Shown piece by piece: positions 7,511-8,755 of a DNA stretch of 8,755 bases. Under the pieces are notes generated by a model, which worked only from the letters and a program-made list of their open reading frames with translations, was not told the origin of the DNA and did no database searches. The stretch covers positions 1 through 8,755 of the forward strand of contig JAFSWV010000021.1 in NCBI GenBank assembly GCA_017444325.1. Direction: 5' to 3'. Every line of letters starts with the position of its first letter. The stretch's first letter is position 1. The position numbers and the translations under genes are program-made. The DNA comes from a bacterium (GTDB taxonomy: Bacteria > Auribacterota > UBA3054).

Positions 7511-8631
7511 AGATCCTTCACGTCATAACGCGCCTTATTCAGGGCGGCGCCCAGGAGAACACGGTCTATACCGCCCTCGGCCAGGCTAAGCTCGGCCACG
7601 AGGTGACGCTCCTGCACGGCCCGGAACTGAACGGGGAGAGCCGCTTTTTAGCCGACCTCTCCGGCCTAAAAGAGGAAACGCTTCCGAGCCTTAAGCGCGC
7701 GCTTTCGCCTTACTGGGACTTGAAGGCTTATTATGATCTGAAAAAATACTTCCGCGAACATTCTTTCGACATCATCCACACCCATTCCTCGAAAGCCGGC
7801 ATCTTGGGAAGGCTAGCGGCCGCCGACGCCCAACCGGGCGCCAAAATAGTCCACACCATCCACGGCCTGGCCTTCGACGAATTCCAGAGCGCGCTGAAAA
7901 ACAAGCTCTACATCGCCGCCGAGAAAAAAGCGGCCAACGTATCAGACGCCATCATCACGGTCTGCGACGCCATGCGCGACCAGGCCCTCCAAGCCGGCAT
8001 AGGCAGAAAAGAACTCTACCACACCGTAAGAAGCGGCAGCGATCTCAGTGCTTTTCAAAACGCCAAAAACTTGCGTTCCGAGAGCCGGCAAAAACTGGGC
8101 GTCGCCCAAGACGAACTGCTTTTCGTGGCGGTCACCAGGCTCTTCCCCCAGAAAGGCGCGCCGGAAATAATCAGATCGCTCCCCAAGAACGCCAAGCTGC
8201 TCCTCGTAGGCGGCGGGCCCTTGCAGGAAGAACTGCAAGCATACGCGGAAAAAGAGCTTAAAGGCCAAGTCATCTTTTACGGCCAGGCCGCGCCCCAAGA
8301 TATCCCCGCGCTGATTTCCGCCGGCGACATGCTTGTCCACGCTTCCTGGCGGGAAGGGTTGGCCCGAGTGCTCGTTCAGGCACTGGCGGAAGGCATCCCC
8401 GTTATCTCTTCCAGGGCCGGAGGAGCCGCGGAAGCGGTCTCTGACGGCGTAAACGGCTTCCTCTTCCCCATTGGCGATGAAAGGGCCTTAAAGTTGCTTC
8501 TGGAGCGCGTAGCAAGCGACCCCGCCCTGCTCTCGAAGCTGAAAGAGGGCGCCAAGAATTCCGACGTTTCTAATTACAGCATAGAAGCCATGGTAGCGGG
8601 CACCATGGACGTTTACTCTCTTCTGTCGTAA
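7507..8631 (+). CDS. Glycosyltransferase, GT4 type (GT-B fold)
   Basis: A 374-residue GT-B glycosyltransferase that probably transfers a sugar from a nucleotide donor in envelope polysaccharide or glycolipid synthesis. The N-terminal acceptor domain opens with MKILHVITRLIQGGAQ (1-16), the usual first strand and glycine loop, followed by DIIHTHSSKAGILGR (88-102). The donor domain has RLFPQKG (211-217, with the Arg and Lys expected to contact donor phosphates), LLLVGGGPL (231-239) and REGLARVLVQALAEGIPV (282-299). In this last stretch the family's E-x7-E motif reads Glu283...Gln291, a change also found in some GT4 subgroups. There is no signal peptide or membrane segment, so it is cytosolic or peripheral. 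The start is TTG, overlapping the hflX stop (TTGA, 7507-7510), with a strong ribosome binding site just upstream. Translation from this TTG gives the conserved first strand, which confirms it. Donor and acceptor sugars cannot be told. The 3' end overlaps a convergent gene by 19 bases. Confidence 0.9.
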   Translation: MKILHVITRLIQGGAQENTVYTALGQAKLGHEVTLLHGPELNGESRFLADLSGLKEETLPSLKRALSPYWDLKAYYDLKKYFREHSFDIIHTHSSKAGILGRLAAADAQPGAKIVHTIHGLAFDEFQSALKNKLYIAAEKKAANVSDAIITVCDAMRDQALQAGIGRKELYHTVRSGSDLSAFQNAKNLRSESRQKLGVAQDELLFVAVTRLFPQKGAPEIIRSLPKNAKLLLVGGGPLQEELQAYAEKELKGQVIFYGQAAPQDIPALISAGDMLVHASWREGLARVLVQALAEGIPVISSRAGGAAEAVSDGVNGFLFPIGDERALKLLLERVASDPALLSKLKEGAKNSDVSNYSIEAMVAGTMDVYSLLS

Positions 8632-8755
8632 GCGAGGTCAGCGATCGTCTGGTCGCTGAAGAAGATCCTGGTCAGTTCGTCGAATTCCCTCCACATTTCT
8701 ATTGTGGAGCATTCTTTCCTGAAGGGGCAGGCTTTCGCGCCTTTGGCAAGGCAGG
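8613..8755 (-). CDS. C-terminal end of a probable Rrf2-family (IscR/NsrR-like) regulator, partial
   Basis: An open minus-strand frame runs in from the right edge and ends at TAA (8615-8613). It gives 46 residues here, and the start lies beyond the window. The visible part contains CLAKGAKACPFRKEC, that is C-x7-C-x5-C, followed by MWREFDELTRIF and the terminal FSDQTIADL. Family knowledge: Rrf2 regulators of the Fe-S type have three clustered cysteines just before a C-terminal helix with a Trp and a final TLADL-like stretch, and this arrangement fits well. If correct, the protein would be a DNA-binding regulator sensing Fe-S status, nitric oxide or redox state. The N-terminal helix-turn-helix is not in the window, so the assignment rests on the tail alone. 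It converges on the glycosyltransferase gene and overlaps its last 19 bases, with no terminator between them. Another protein with a Cys3 tail is possible. Confidence 0.7.
   Translation of the reverse strand, partial: CLAKGAKACPFRKECSTIEMWREFDELTRIFFSDQTIADLAYDRRE

Overview
The window is dense bacterial chromosome of moderately high GC content. It has no sign of mobile elements, CRISPR arrays, tRNAs or rRNAs. A DsbD-type periplasmic reductant transporter and a large AsmA-like inner-membrane-anchored protein imply a diderm (Gram-negative) bacterium. I cannot place it in a phylum with confidence. A little-cultured lineage, for example in the PVC group, would fit, but that is a guess.

Left block, minus strand (39-1730): a two-gene operon read right to left. 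The first gene encodes a small protein with an N-terminal zinc ribbon and a C-terminal CD225/dispanin-type double membrane segment. The second, after a 15-base gap, is galM (aldose 1-epimerase). Both start codons follow the same AAGGAA ribosome binding site. A 103-base divergent intergenic region (1731-1833) carries a plausible promoter for each direction. The rightward one lies so close to the dsbD ATG that its transcript should be leaderless or nearly so.

Right block, plus strand (1834-8631): four tightly coupled genes. They are dsbD (with its C-terminal thioredoxin domain cut short), an AsmA-like protein of 969 residues, hflX (ribosome-associated GTPase) and a GT4 glycosyltransferase. The junctions are ATGA, TAATG and TTGA overlaps, so the four are very probably one transcription unit with translational coupling. 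Three of the four concern the envelope or its glycans; HflX is the cytosolic exception.

Right edge, minus strand (8613-8755): the 3' end of a further gene, 46 codons long here, converges on the glycosyltransferase and overlaps its end by 19 bases. Its three cysteines and C-terminal helix pattern look like the tail of an Rrf2-family (IscR/NsrR-like) Fe-S regulator. Every stretch is accounted for and no gap exceeds about 100 bases.

I see no clear new multi-gene system. The points most worth a second look are the truncated DsbD running into the AsmA-like gene, the zinc-ribbon/CD225 protein, the leaderless dsbD promoter and the unlisted Rrf2-like gene end.
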